Source: Bacteroidetes bacterium SCGC AAA795-G10 (lineage in GTDB: Bacteria; Bacteroidota; Bacteroidia; Flavobacteriales; Flavobacteriaceae). Taken from it: a stretch of DNA of 64,000 nt. The position numbers and the translations under genes are program-made. Below the pieces are notes generated by a model. The model did not search any database, was not told where the DNA came from, and saw nothing but the letters and a program-made list of their open reading frames with translations. The stretch covers positions 572,131 to 636,130 of the forward strand of contig QFDA01000001.1 in NCBI GenBank assembly GCA_003130815.1, written 5' to 3'. This document shows positions 56,668 through 64,000 of this stretch, in pieces (positions within the stretch are counted from its first letter, which is position 1; the number at the start of each line of letters is the position of its first letter).

Positions 56668-56700
56668 TAAAAAAAACCGCTAGAAATATTCCAGCGGTTT
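56668..56700 (-). terminator. Intrinsic terminator after the 77-residue membrane protein gene
   Basis: On the minus strand AAACCGCT pairs with AGCGGTTT across an 11-base loop and is followed by eight T residues. It ends transcription coming from the gene at 56783-57016 and rules out the longer start of the barrel protein gene. Confidence 0.8.
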
Positions 56701-56782
56701 AGAAAAAACAAATTGGTTTATGAAAAATCCACCGTTTAAATTTAACAAGAAAATTTAATTTAAGAATTGTATTATAAATTTT

Positions 56783-57016
56783 TTAAGAAAGTAAGGTTGA
56801 CTTAGCAAATAAATATCCTATTAAAATCCCTAAAATTAGGATTATGATATTTTCGAAAGTGAAAAGAAATTTAAATCTTTTTTCCCAAGCATCTGGTATT
56901 TGGTTGTTATTCTCATCCTTGGCAAACCCAGTTTTCACTGATTTTTTTGAGCTCCATAAGAAAAATAAAAATAAAAGAGATATACCCGTAACAATAAAGA
57001 AAAGATAATTGGTCAT
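56783..57016 (-). CDS. Small two-helix membrane protein with a calcium-loop-like motif
   Basis: A 77-residue protein with helices at about residues 4-21 and 54-70. Between them lies DENNNQIPDAWEKRF, which has the DxNxNxIPDxWE pattern of thrombospondin type 3-like or EF-hand-like calcium loops. I do not recognise the family. It is flanked by its own -7-like box (TATATTTA, 57049-57042 on the minus strand) and the terminator at 56668-56700, so it is a separate short transcript. Confidence 0.75.
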   Translation of the reverse strand: MTNYLFFIVTGISLLFLFFLWSSKKSVKTGFAKDENNNQIPDAWEKRFKFLFTFENIIILILGILIGYLFAKSTLLS

Positions 57017-57194
57017 CTAAATAAAATTTTGGTTTGCAATCTAAATATACAAATTAGTAGCATAAAATAAAGATTTGAAATAGCGCTTTCAAAGTCTAAT
57101 AATTTTCCATAACGAGTTTAAGGTGACATATTCAAACGGTACTATTAAATAGGGATAATTTTTTTACATTTAAAAAACCAACAATCAAAATCGG

Positions 57195-58601
57195 ATGAAT
57201 TACAAGAGTATAATTTTTTTTACAATCGTTTTTTTTCAAATAACAGTGAGCTGTTCCACTAAAGAAGAGTCTATTAATATTGATCAGGAATCTTTTTATG
57301 GTGTAGGGAAATGGAAAATTAGAAAAAAAGGGGGTTCAGCTGGGTCAAAAAAAGAATCTTGTAATGTTACAGACCTAATTCTAAATTCAAATCTGACATT
57401 TAAAATATATACTAGTGATAATAATGTCTTAATTGGGACTTACAAAATAGTCTCTGATGAAAGTCTTGAAATGTACGACACAGAAGGGATAGTTGTTGGG
57501 AGCTTAAATAATATCCAAATTACCAATTCAATCATCACATTTGAAATTGATTTAACCAATGTGTGTAAAGATGTTTTGGAAGGAGAAAAAGATGAAAGTT
57601 ATCAGGAGGATAAAACATATATAGCTGATGTTGAGTTTGAAAAATATTTGATCGAGCTCGGGTTAGATGATGAAATAGATGGCTTTGTACCAACATCAAA
57701 TATAAATTCATTAGAGCAAATTTTTGCTACAGAAAGAGGGATTAAATCTTTAGTTGGTATCGAAGATTTTAAAAATTTAAATTCATTAGTTGCCAGTAAT
57801 AATGATATTTCAGGCGTTTTGGACCTTTCGTTTAATAAACAATTAGCTTATGTTGATTTACCATTCAACCCGCTGGAAGAAATCTATTTTAAAAATAATA
57901 TTTCTCTAGAGGGAGTCTTTATATATGGGACTTATACTCTTGAAGTTTTAGAAATAGCAAATTCCCCTAATCTTAAACAACTTGCAGTACATGATACAAA
58001 ACTAAAAAAATTGGATTTATCAAATAGCCCCATTATTGAACATATAAGGATTTGGGACAGTAACTTAACTGAGCTTGATTTATCCAATCAGAGTTCATTA
58101 AAATATTTGTACGCATATAATATTTTTGATCACAATAACCCATCATTAATACTACCAAATACAGATAGTTTAGAAATGATCTGGCTTGATGGAAATAAGA
58201 TTGATTTTTTGGATTTGAGTGAAAATCAAAATCTAAAGGTAGTATCATGTCAAGATTGCGAGTTAGGAGAAATTATTCTTCCAGAATCAAACTCCTTGTA
58301 TGCCCTTTTATTAAATCGAAATGAACTAACAGAATTGGATTTAAGCAAAAATCCGAGTTTAAGAATATTAAGAGCAGAATCAAATCTTTTAAATTGTATA
58401 AGCGTTCACACGAATCTTATAAATAATATACCTCCTGGTTGCGAAGAAGCGAATATTCCTTTAAACTATAACGATAATCCTAATCTTTCCTGTGATAATC
58501 CATGGAATGTAGTTGATTTTCCATTTAGCGAGGATGCTGCCAACTATCCAGATTCTTGGATGTACGATCCCTCTGTAATATTTTCATTAAGTTGTAATTG
58601 A
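57195..58601 (+). CDS. Leucine-rich repeat lipoprotein with N-terminal lipocalin-like domain
   Basis: A 468-residue lipoprotein (signal ending ITVSCSTKEE). Residues about 25-125 look like a small lipocalin-like beta domain (GKWKIRKKGG and TFKIYTSDN). Then comes the flavobacterial module TYIADVEFEKYLIELGLDD, followed by about a dozen degenerate leucine-rich repeats of 20-23 residues (e.g. LTELDLSKNPSLRIL), and a Cys-containing end (DNPNLSCDNPW). It is probably surface exposed; the role is unknown. A TACATTTA box lies 22 bases upstream. Confidence 0.85.
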   Translation: MNYKSIIFFTIVFFQITVSCSTKEESINIDQESFYGVGKWKIRKKGGSAGSKKESCNVTDLILNSNLTFKIYTSDNNVLIGTYKIVSDESLEMYDTEGIVVGSLNNIQITNSIITFEIDLTNVCKDVLEGEKDESYQEDKTYIADVEFEKYLIELGLDDEIDGFVPTSNINSLEQIFATERGIKSLVGIEDFKNLNSLVASNNDISGVLDLSFNKQLAYVDLPFNPLEEIYFKNNISLEGVFIYGTYTLEVLEIANSPNLKQLAVHDTKLKKLDLSNSPIIEHIRIWDSNLTELDLSNQSSLKYLYAYNIFDHNNPSLILPNTDSLEMIWLDGNKIDFLDLSENQNLKVVSCQDCELGEIILPESNSLYALLLNRNELTELDLSKNPSLRILRAESNLLNCISVHTNLINNIPPGCEEANIPLNYNDNPNLSCDNPWNVVDFPFSEDAANYPDSWMYDPSVIFSLSCN

Positions 58602-58623
58602 GTTTAAACAATAACTTAAGAGC

Positions 58624-58637
58624 GTTCTTTGTATATT
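58624..58637 (+). promoter_or_regulatory. Shared upstream motif GTTCTTTGTATATT (copy 1)
   Basis: This copy lies 27 bases before the ATG at 58665 and runs into TATATTTA (58632-58639), a 7-of-8 match to the -7 consensus. The identical 14 bases precede the NTF2-like lipoprotein gene at 62474-62965. Confidence 0.5.
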
Positions 58638-58664
58638 TAAGTTTAAACAATAAACCAAATAATT

Positions 58665-59429
58665 ATGAAAAAATACATTTTACTAATATTTATATTATTC
58701 TTTTCTATTTCTTTAAATGGACAAGATAAAGTTGTCTTAAGACAGACATTTATTAAAGTTAAGCCCGGGAATAACTATGCAGAAGATCTTAAAACTAAAT
58801 TTGGCAAAATGGCTCAAAAAAGAATTGATGCCGGATACCAGCAAGGTTGGCATCTTTGGGAAGTGGTAGCTAATCCTCAAGCTCCTTTCACTCATATGAT
58901 TGTAGAACCAATGTTACTTAGTCAAATGGAGAAAGAAAGAAGTTCAGAAGGATGGATTAAAATGCGAAATGACGCAGTTCCTGGAATGACTGATTCCGAT
59001 TGGACTGCATTTATGGACGGTGTAAGAGAAAAAAGGGAAATTGTTGCCGAGGCTTTTTTTATGCCAGTAAAGGATATTAAAAGGGATGAAAATGTAAACT
59101 TACCTGACGATATAGGGGTAGTAAACTGGATGAAAGTTAAAGAAGGCAAATTTAAAACTTATGAGAAAATGGAAAAAGACCTTTACGTTAATGGTCTTAA
59201 CAAAAAAGGATTAAGAACAGGTTGGTCTTTAGCCAAGAGAATCGATAAAGTTGGTGTTGATGTTTACTGGAATTACTTCACTGTTGACTGGTTTTCTAAA
59301 TTTAGTGATGTAATAAAAACAAGAGCAAATACACCTAGTTGGGATGCGAATAAAAGCTATCAAACCATGCTTAATATTCGTGATTTAAGAGAAAGTGTGA
59401 TTATACGGAAGGTGACAATGCTTGAATAA
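58665..59429 (+). CDS. Secreted protein with duplicated dimeric alpha/beta-barrel-like domain
   Basis: A 254-residue protein with a signal peptide (ending SLNGQ, residue 20). The two halves have the same pattern: a strand (LRQTFIKVKPG, VVNWMKVKEG), a helix, then a glycine and tryptophan segment (RIDAGYQQGWHLWE, NKKGLRTGWSLAK), as in ferredoxin-like ABM folds. It is distantly related in layout to the proteins at 59499 and 63018. No function is known to me. A strong terminator follows at 59439-59463. Confidence 0.8.
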   Translation: MKKYILLIFILFFSISLNGQDKVVLRQTFIKVKPGNNYAEDLKTKFGKMAQKRIDAGYQQGWHLWEVVANPQAPFTHMIVEPMLLSQMEKERSSEGWIKMRNDAVPGMTDSDWTAFMDGVREKREIVAEAFFMPVKDIKRDENVNLPDDIGVVNWMKVKEGKFKTYEKMEKDLYVNGLNKKGLRTGWSLAKRIDKVGVDVYWNYFTVDWFSKFSDVIKTRANTPSWDANKSYQTMLNIRDLRESVIIRKVTMLE

Positions 59430-59438
59430 AATTTTTAA

Positions 59439-59463
59439 GACCTCCTTAATGGAGGTTTTTTTA
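59439..59463 (+). terminator. Intrinsic terminator
   Basis: ACCTCC (59440-59445) pairs with GGAGGT (59451-59456) across a 5-base loop, followed by a run of T. It separates the genes at 58665 and 59499 into different transcripts. Confidence 0.85.
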
Positions 59464-59498
59464 TATTTAAAGAATTATTAATCATAAATCAATCAAAA

Positions 59499-60278
59499 AT
59501 GAAAAAACTATTATTCTTATTATTCTTGCCTTTAACACTATCAGCGCAGTATGCGGTAGCAGATTTCATTGTTTTAAACAAAGGCATGGACTCTCAATAT
59601 CATAAACTTGAAAAAGTTTGGGGAGCTTGGCACAAAAATTCTATAAATAAAGGAGAAAAAAGCGGTTGGGCCGTATGGAAAAGAACTGCGACAGATAATG
59701 ATAATGAAAATGCAGCTCATTATGTAGTTTTCAATCAGTTTAGTTCTAAAGAGCAAATGGACAATTATATTAATGGAGGAGGAAATTTTTCTATAAATAA
59801 TGCGATATCTGTTATGAAGTCAAACCTTAAGGGCATGTCTACTGGAACCATTAGAAAAATTGTTCAATCAGAACAAAAAATAAAAAAACAGGTACGAACT
59901 TATCACCTTCAACTTCTAGATGCAACACCTTTTACAGGGGGAGATTTAAAAATTGGGGATAAGATGACTTTTGCTCCTATGATTCAAAAATCTGACGATT
60001 ATGAACAAGTTGAATCTTATATAGCTAAGCCGTATTTCCTTCAGCAAGTTATGAATGGAAAACACCGCTGGTGGGCATTCACAAAGGTTATAAATAGAAA
60101 CGATCAGGCATATAAAGAAATTTCACATATAGCTTGGAATATTTTTATCCCAGGGGCTGAATTTGATGAACGTGTCGTTGAAAACGAATTTGTTCAAAAG
60201 GTTTTAAGTGATAAAATTAGTAGCTCTAGAGAAATGCGAAATGCACAAGAGCTGACTTTAGTTTATCAAAGTAATTAG
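59499..60278 (+). CDS. Secreted duplicated-domain protein, paralogue of 63018-63809
   Basis: A 259-residue protein with a signal peptide ending LTLSAQ. The N-terminus YAVADFIVLNKGM, the GWAVWKRT segment, DNENAAHYVVFNQF, and RTYHLQLLDATPFTGGDLKIG are all shared with the protein at 63018-63809, roughly half of the residues being identical by eye. The first half looks like a ferredoxin-type ABM domain. The function is unknown. It has its own -7-like box (TATATTTA, 59462-59469) and a terminator at 60288-60316, so it is monocistronic. Confidence 0.8.
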   Translation: MKKLLFLLFLPLTLSAQYAVADFIVLNKGMDSQYHKLEKVWGAWHKNSINKGEKSGWAVWKRTATDNDNENAAHYVVFNQFSSKEQMDNYINGGGNFSINNAISVMKSNLKGMSTGTIRKIVQSEQKIKKQVRTYHLQLLDATPFTGGDLKIGDKMTFAPMIQKSDDYEQVESYIAKPYFLQQVMNGKHRWWAFTKVINRNDQAYKEISHIAWNIFIPGAEFDERVVENEFVQKVLSDKISSSREMRNAQELTLVYQSN

Positions 60279-60287
60279 ACATCTTTA

Positions 60288-60316
60288 AGACCCTCTATTT
60301 TCGGAGGGTTTTTTTG
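60288..60316 (+). terminator. Intrinsic terminator
   Basis: ACCCTC (60290-60295) pairs with GAGGGT (60304-60309) across an 8-base loop and is followed by seven T residues, directly after the gene at 59499-60278. Confidence 0.85.
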
Positions 60317-60322
60317 TAGATT

Positions 60323-60330
60323 TATATTTG
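60323..60330 (+). promoter_or_regulatory. Promoter -7 box of the gene at 60351
   Basis: TATATTTG, a full consensus match, lies immediately behind the terminator and 20 bases before the ATG at 60351. Confidence 0.5.
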
Positions 60331-60350
60331 TTAACTATAAATTAAATTAG

Positions 60351-60860
60351 ATGAGACTATTTGTTACTATTTTACTTATAATATTTTCTATTAAATCTTT
60401 TTCTCAGGAAAAGGAAAATAATGGTACTATATATAAAAATGGGCCATATGTTGAGGCTGTAAGAAACCTTATGAATGTCTACAAGACCAATAATATTAAA
60501 AAAATTAAAAAGGCATACGAGAAAATATCTGTGGATAAGCTAGTATTTCGAGATGCGCTAAATAACATGGATGAAAAAAATCCCCTCGGTAAGAAAATGG
60601 ATCTTGATCAAGAAATGGAAAACATGAGTGAAATATTTAGTACTCATGAAATAATAAGTATCAAAGAGCTAGGTTATCCTGACCATTTTGATTACAAAGA
60701 AGCGAACGATTTGGTTATTTCATGGTGGCAATTTACGTGGAGAAATAAATTATCTGGGAGTCAAGGGCCAATACATCTAATGTTGGGTCATTTTTTCGAT
60801 GATAACCATAAAATGACTGGTGAAACTTATTATTTTAATCCTAGTACTCTGCCAAAATGA
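60351..60860 (+). CDS. Secreted NTF2-like (SnoaL-type) protein
   Basis: A 169-residue protein with a signal peptide (ending IKSFSQ, residue 19). The layout of an N-terminal helix (VRNLMNVYKTNN), a DKLVFRDALNN segment and later strands (NDLVISWWQFTWRN, GHFFDDNHKMTGETYYF) is that of a cone-shaped NTF2-like fold. Catalysis is not predictable. The last 4 bases overlap the start of the next gene (ATGA). A second NTF2-like protein is at 62474. Confidence 0.7.
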   Translation: MRLFVTILLIIFSIKSFSQEKENNGTIYKNGPYVEAVRNLMNVYKTNNIKKIKKAYEKISVDKLVFRDALNNMDEKNPLGKKMDLDQEMENMSEIFSTHEIISIKELGYPDHFDYKEANDLVISWWQFTWRNKLSGSQGPIHLMLGHFFDDNHKMTGETYYFNPSTLPK

Positions 60861-61339
60861 ATAAATCAAAAATAAACCTAGTTGCCTTATTATTACTTAC
60901 TACTTTTCTTTTTCATGGAGTTTCTTGTGAGGCAGAAAGAACAGATCAAATTTCAACATTTAACAACACAAAGGACCCTTTAATAGGAAGTTGGTCTTTT
61001 GATTACTATCGCTTTGAAGAAGGATTTGAAGGTTACAGAAATGATTATAAAGGAATAATTAAATTCAATGAGGATGGAACAGGAAATGAGGAACTTACTA
61101 TAACAACAAAAGAGTTTAAAAATGAGGAATGGACACAAGCTTTTCCAGTAGATAGCTTGTCTTATGATATTGAGTGGTTTAATTTAGATCAAAACCCTAA
61201 TTATAATCTTGTTATACAAAATTATAATGTTGTTGGAGATACATATGAAGCTGAATTTTCCAATGATTGGAAAGTTTGTAAATTTCGCAATTACAAAGCA
61301 GGAGGATCAGAAGCAATTGCTTATTATAAGTTAGATTAA
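60857..61339 (+). CDS. Lipocalin-like lipoprotein, unknown function
   Basis: A 160-residue lipoprotein (signal ending LFHGVSCEAE). After a short linker it starts LIGSWSFDYYRFEEG and continues with beta-strand pairs such as GIIKFNEDGTGNEEL, as in small lipocalin-like domains of Bacteroidota. It is coupled to the NTF2-like gene by an ATGA overlap. No specific family was recognised. Confidence 0.75.
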   Translation: MNKSKINLVALLLLTTFLFHGVSCEAERTDQISTFNNTKDPLIGSWSFDYYRFEEGFEGYRNDYKGIIKFNEDGTGNEELTITTKEFKNEEWTQAFPVDSLSYDIEWFNLDQNPNYNLVIQNYNVVGDTYEAEFSNDWKVCKFRNYKAGGSEAIAYYKLD

Positions 61340-61382
61340 AACCTTTATTTAGGGTCCAAAATCATTTTTAAATCAATAGATC

Positions 61383-62042
61383 TTGTTTAAAATATTTCCG
61401 AATCACTCTTTATTGAAAAGACTTTTGTTGCTATCAATTTTTTTTGTCCTTTTTGCCCTTCTTGGATGTAATTCTTCAGAGCAAGGTATTGGCGTTACAA
61501 TTACTACTCCCCAAACAAATCAAGGTTTAGAGGGTGTTATTGAGAATACATCTTTAGAATTATATGAAGATATTACCTTCATCTTAGATCTTGATTATAA
61601 TGATCTATATGAAGATCAATCTTGTAATTATCGTTATCAAGTACTTCTTTATATTGGTATGGGAGGCATTGTTGAGAAAATTAGTTATCAGTATAGAGTG
61701 TGTGCAGATGAAAATTTGCGAGAGTGTGTACAGAAACAGGTTTATAATTTAAGCTTTGACTTTGAGAAAATAGATAACGGAGAAGAATATGGATATAGAA
61801 AGCTCTGTGGAGTCGATGAAAACAGTTTCAGTATTTGTACATATTTACAACAAAATGAAGCTGATGAAAAAATAGATGAACTTTTTGTTTTTGAATCTAG
61901 GGAAATAATAAAATCATACACCTCAAATGAGAATAATATTATTAATGAAAATAATTCAGAAACCTACTATTTTTTAGAAAATGGTACAACAACTATTGAT
62001 GAAGTAAGGGAATATTCTTGTAATGATGAACTATATAATTAA
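61383..62042 (+). CDS. Cysteine-containing lipoprotein, unknown function
   Basis: A 219-residue lipoprotein (signal ending FALLGCNSSE). I recognise no family. The mature part contains six further cysteines (e.g. in QSCNYRYQ, VCADENLRECVQ, KLCGVDE), suggesting disulfides outside the cytoplasm. The sequence is acidic and appears mainly beta-structured. The TTG start at 61383 is weak; the exact start is uncertain. It lies 12 bases before the next lipoprotein gene. Confidence 0.65.
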   Translation: MFKIFPNHSLLKRLLLLSIFFVLFALLGCNSSEQGIGVTITTPQTNQGLEGVIENTSLELYEDITFILDLDYNDLYEDQSCNYRYQVLLYIGMGGIVEKISYQYRVCADENLRECVQKQVYNLSFDFEKIDNGEEYGYRKLCGVDENSFSICTYLQQNEADEKIDELFVFESREIIKSYTSNENNIINENNSETYYFLENGTTTIDEVREYSCNDELYN

Positions 62043-62054
62043 AATTAAATTGAA

Positions 62055-62429
62055 ATGAAAAAAATATTTCTGATAGTAATTTTATTTCTTTTTTTTAAAT
62101 GCGATTCTAAAAAACCACAAAATAAAATTGGAGTGCAATTCTTTCTTGATGTTAAATATCCGGAACTTTATGAAAATGCTTTTCTTAAATTAAGAAAACA
62201 AATAAAACCGATTTTAAATGGTGGTGAAATGACAATTGCGAAAATTCATGATGGTGAAGTTATGAATGCAAACTACTATACTTTAATTATGGCTAAAGAT
62301 ATAGAACACTTAAGATTCATCCTGGACACAATACCTAAAACTCAATATCACAAAGACTATAAAGTTAAAATTGGTTTAGAAAAAGGAGATGTAAAAATAA
62401 TTTCTACCGCTAGCGTAGAGTTTAAATAA
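62055..62429 (+). CDS. Small lipoprotein, ferredoxin-like fold suspected
   Basis: A 124-residue lipoprotein (signal ending FLFFKCDSKK). The body has an alternating strand/helix pattern (IGVQFFLDVKYPELYENAFLK, then YTLIMAKDIEHLRFILD) that could be a dimeric alpha/beta-barrel-like domain, as in the neighbouring secreted proteins. No family was recognised. A strong hairpin follows immediately at its stop codon. Confidence 0.65.
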   Translation: MKKIFLIVILFLFFKCDSKKPQNKIGVQFFLDVKYPELYENAFLKLRKQIKPILNGGEMTIAKIHDGEVMNANYYTLIMAKDIEHLRFILDTIPKTQYHKDYKVKIGLEKGDVKIISTASVEFK

Positions 62430-62453
62430 AATCCCTCCATAAAGGAGGGATTT
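62429..62453. terminator. Bidirectional intrinsic terminator between convergent genes
   Basis: AAATCCCTCC pairs perfectly over 10 bases with GGAGGGATTT around the loop ATAAA, with T-rich sequence on the exit side in both directions. It lies between the convergent genes ending at 62429 (+) and 62474 (-) and can serve both. Confidence 0.85.
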
Positions 62454-62473
62454 AAATTTATAATAATGAATTT

Positions 62474-62965
62474 CTACTCTGACATTTCTGCCATTGCTGT
62501 AGCTTCTTTAACTTGGAAAGTTGGGTCATAATATACTTGAAATCTTACCACTTTTCCATTTTCCCATTTCAAATCAGTGTGGGCTCTGGCGCTAGTTTTT
62601 TCTCCAGTAAAGTTACCTTCAAAAGCAAGTGTAAACCAGTGGTTAGTCCAAATTTGTCCGTTGTTAAAATAGTTTGTATGAGCGTAGTCATCTGTAACTT
62701 CTATAGACTTAAACAGGGTATGATCTTGACTTATTCCTGCAATAACTGATTTTTTATCAAGAGGAATATTATTGAATAATACCTCACAATCGTCAGAAAG
62801 TAATTCTTCCCATAGAGAGAAGTTGTTTTCAACATAAACTTTGAGTAGTTTCTGTACATTGAGAGTCAATTCGTCGTCTGATTTAACAATTGCTCTACTT
62901 TGCTGTTGGTTAGAACAAGAAAAGATCAAAACCGACATTAAAATTAGGGATAATATTTTTTTCAT
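62474..62965 (-). CDS. NTF2-like (SnoaL-type) lipoprotein
   Basis: A 163-residue lipoprotein (signal ending VLIFSCSNQ). The body has the NTF2-like pattern: LLKVYVENNFSLWEELLSDDCEVLFNN, then HTNYFNNGQIWTNHWFTLAF and DLKWENGKVVRFQVYYDP. It may bind small ligands; no reaction is predictable. The upstream region shares a 14-base motif with the gene at 58665. Confidence 0.78.
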   Translation of the reverse strand: MKKILSLILMSVLIFSCSNQQQSRAIVKSDDELTLNVQKLLKVYVENNFSLWEELLSDDCEVLFNNIPLDKKSVIAGISQDHTLFKSIEVTDDYAHTNYFNNGQIWTNHWFTLAFEGNFTGEKTSARAHTDLKWENGKVVRFQVYYDPTFQVKEATAMAEMSE

Positions 62966-62994
62966 TTTAAATAATTTATTGGTTAACTGAGCAG

Positions 62995-63008
62995 AATATA
63001 CAAAGAAC
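62995..63008 (-). promoter_or_regulatory. Shared upstream motif GTTCTTTGTATATT (copy 2)
   Basis: The same 14 bases occur upstream of the gene at 58665 (58624-58637, plus strand) and, here on the minus strand, 29 bases upstream of the gene at 62474-62965. The overlap with a TATATT -7-like core suggests a shared promoter type. Confidence 0.5.
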
Positions 63009-63017
63009 TATTCAAAA

Positions 63018-63809
63018 TTAATTACTTTGTTTTTGCATCATCAAGGTAAGTTCAGCACTTCCATATGGCCTTTTTCTAGAATTACTCATTAACTCAGATA
63101 ATTTCTTTGTTATAAAATCATTTTCTACAAAATAAGGGGGCCATTCAGCACCTTCGACAGGAATATTAAATGTAAAATGAGTTACTTCCTTATTTGAAGT
63201 TTCTCCTCTATTAATAATTTTTGTTAAGGCCCATCCTCTATGTAAGCCATTTTTGACTTGTTCAAGCACATAAGGTTTCCAAATATTCGATTCCATTTGT
63301 TCGTATTCTTCACTGATCTGAACCATAGGATCCATTAATATTTTTTCTCCAATTTTTAGGTCGCCACCCGTAAAAGGAGTTCCGTCAATAGCTTGAATAT
63401 GATAGGTTCTTACTTCTTTTTTGATTTTATTTTTACTCGGTGTTATAAGATTTATAATCGAACTTTTTGACATTCCTTTCATCCCTCTTCTAATAATTGA
63501 TGCGGCTGAAGAAAAAGAAAAATTAGGATTTCCTTTAAGATATTTATCCATTTCTTCCTTTGTTTCAAATTGATTGAAAACTACGTAATCTGCTGCGTTC
63601 TCATTATCATTTGTTTTAGGAGTTCTTTTCCAAACAGCCCAATTCATTTTCTGGCCTTTGTCAATTTGGTTTTGTCTAAAAATAGACCAAGCCAATTCTA
63701 ACTTTTCGTAATCTTTTTCCATACCCTCATTAATAACAATAAAATCAGCTACAGCATATTGAGCTGTAATTGATAATGGTAGTAGAAATAAAAATATTAG
63801 TTTTTTCAT
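63018..63809 (-). CDS. Secreted duplicated-domain protein, paralogue of 59499-60278
   Basis: A 263-residue protein with a signal peptide ending LSITAQ. It shares with its paralogue the blocks YAVADFIVINEGM, NWAVWKRT, DNENAADYVVFNQF, TYHIQAIDGTPFTGGDLKIGEK and YFVENDFI. Both proteins are secreted, duplicated alpha/beta sandwiches of unknown function. A TACCTTTA box (63840-63833 on the minus strand) lies 23 bases upstream. Confidence 0.8.
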   Translation of the reverse strand: MKKLIFLFLLPLSITAQYAVADFIVINEGMEKDYEKLELAWSIFRQNQIDKGQKMNWAVWKRTPKTNDNENAADYVVFNQFETKEEMDKYLKGNPNFSFSSAASIIRRGMKGMSKSSIINLITPSKNKIKKEVRTYHIQAIDGTPFTGGDLKIGEKILMDPMVQISEEYEQMESNIWKPYVLEQVKNGLHRGWALTKIINRGETSNKEVTHFTFNIPVEGAEWPPYFVENDFITKKLSELMSNSRKRPYGSAELTLMMQKQSN

Positions 63810-63894
63810 TGAAATTGATTTATAGTTATACGTAAAGGTAAAATTCTTCGATTACAAATCTGTTAATTTTTTTGTTTTTTACATAATTTAAATT

Positions 63895-64000
63895 CTAATC
63901 AACAAGTTTTTTATATTTATTAAAATTCTCAGTTGCTTTCCAATCTTCAATTTCAATATCTCTTTTTGGTGTATCTCCATCTTTAAAAATTAATTGTTCG
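63895..64000 (-). CDS. C-terminal fragment of a gene cut by the window end
   Basis: The minus-strand frame is open from the last base of the window and ends with TAG at 63897-63895, giving 34 residues (IFKDGDTPKRDIEIEDWKA, ending KKLVD). It is hydrophilic, rich in Lys, Asp and Glu. Too little is visible for a family call. The 85 bases between it and the next gene show no other feature. Confidence 0.5.
   Translation of the reverse strand, partial: EQLIFKDGDTPKRDIEIEDWKATENFNKYKKLVD

Noticed and set aside
55000..64000. The accessory region considered as a mobile element or genomic island.
   Set aside because: No integrase, transposase, flanking repeats or tRNA attachment site is visible, and base composition by eye is like the rest.

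Overview
The window is a gene-dense stretch of a low-G+C chromosome from a bacterium of the Bacteroidota, most likely a marine member of the Flavobacteriia. The evidence is the set of lineage-typical genes (PorW/SprE, GldH, the DUF4837, DUF4292 and DUF6341 families, an F-ATPase cluster without beta and epsilon, TYxxDxxFE-type leucine-rich repeat lipoproteins), the phylum-specific promoter element TAnnTTTG in front of many genes, and the near absence of Shine-Dalgarno sequences. I see no insertion sequence, prophage, CRISPR array or rRNA. There is one tRNA gene (Cys-GCA).

Layout. 1-9.3 kb: the end of a SulP anion transporter, an MBL-fold hydrolase, an M1 aminopeptidase overlapping rnpA, then an ElaA-type acetyltransferase and rpiB on the minus strand. 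A very A+T-rich 508-base gap follows, then rnr and a DUF2807 protein. 9.3-20.7 kb: tRNA-Cys, folB, glnS, an SPFH protein, gltX, ybeY-mnmG-methyltransferase with an inverted pair of parS-like ParB sites, a DNA polymerase III delta-prime-like gene, pgk, a DUF4837 lipoprotein and tatA. 20.8-26.8 kb: a coupled operon of M23 peptidase, GH3-type acyl-amide synthetase, glycosyltransferase and polysaccharide pyruvyl transferase, then purD and a DUF6341 protein. 26.9-36.5 kb: a PaaE-type ferredoxin reductase, the type IX secretion lipoprotein SprE/PorW, a bactofilin, and atpZ, a frameshifted DUF6168-like gene and atpB-E-F-H-A-G. 36.5-40.6 kb (minus): glycerate kinase, a sodium:solute symporter and a GH63-type glucosylglycerate/mannosylglycerate hydrolase, which together look like a catabolic operon for a compatible solute. 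40.7-55 kb: mostly housekeeping and envelope genes (dut, DUF4292, an EnvC-like factor, an HU/SPOR protein, trpS, plsC, recA, an M24 peptidase, trhO, gldH, PBP1A, queD, an enoyl-CoA hydratase). 55-64 kb: an accessory region of secreted proteins and lipoproteins, many of unknown function, separated by strong intrinsic terminators. It includes three related proteins of duplicated dimeric alpha/beta-barrel type and two NTF2-like proteins.

The strongest candidates for new biology are the glucosylglycerate/mannosylglycerate operon, the secreted duplicated-domain family at 58.6-63.8 kb, the parS pair embedded in the coding ends of ybeY and the methyltransferase, and the many promoters whose -7 box lies 3-11 bases from the start codon, which implies leaderless or nearly leaderless transcripts. 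All calls come from reading the sequence and from remembered family features. No database search was run.
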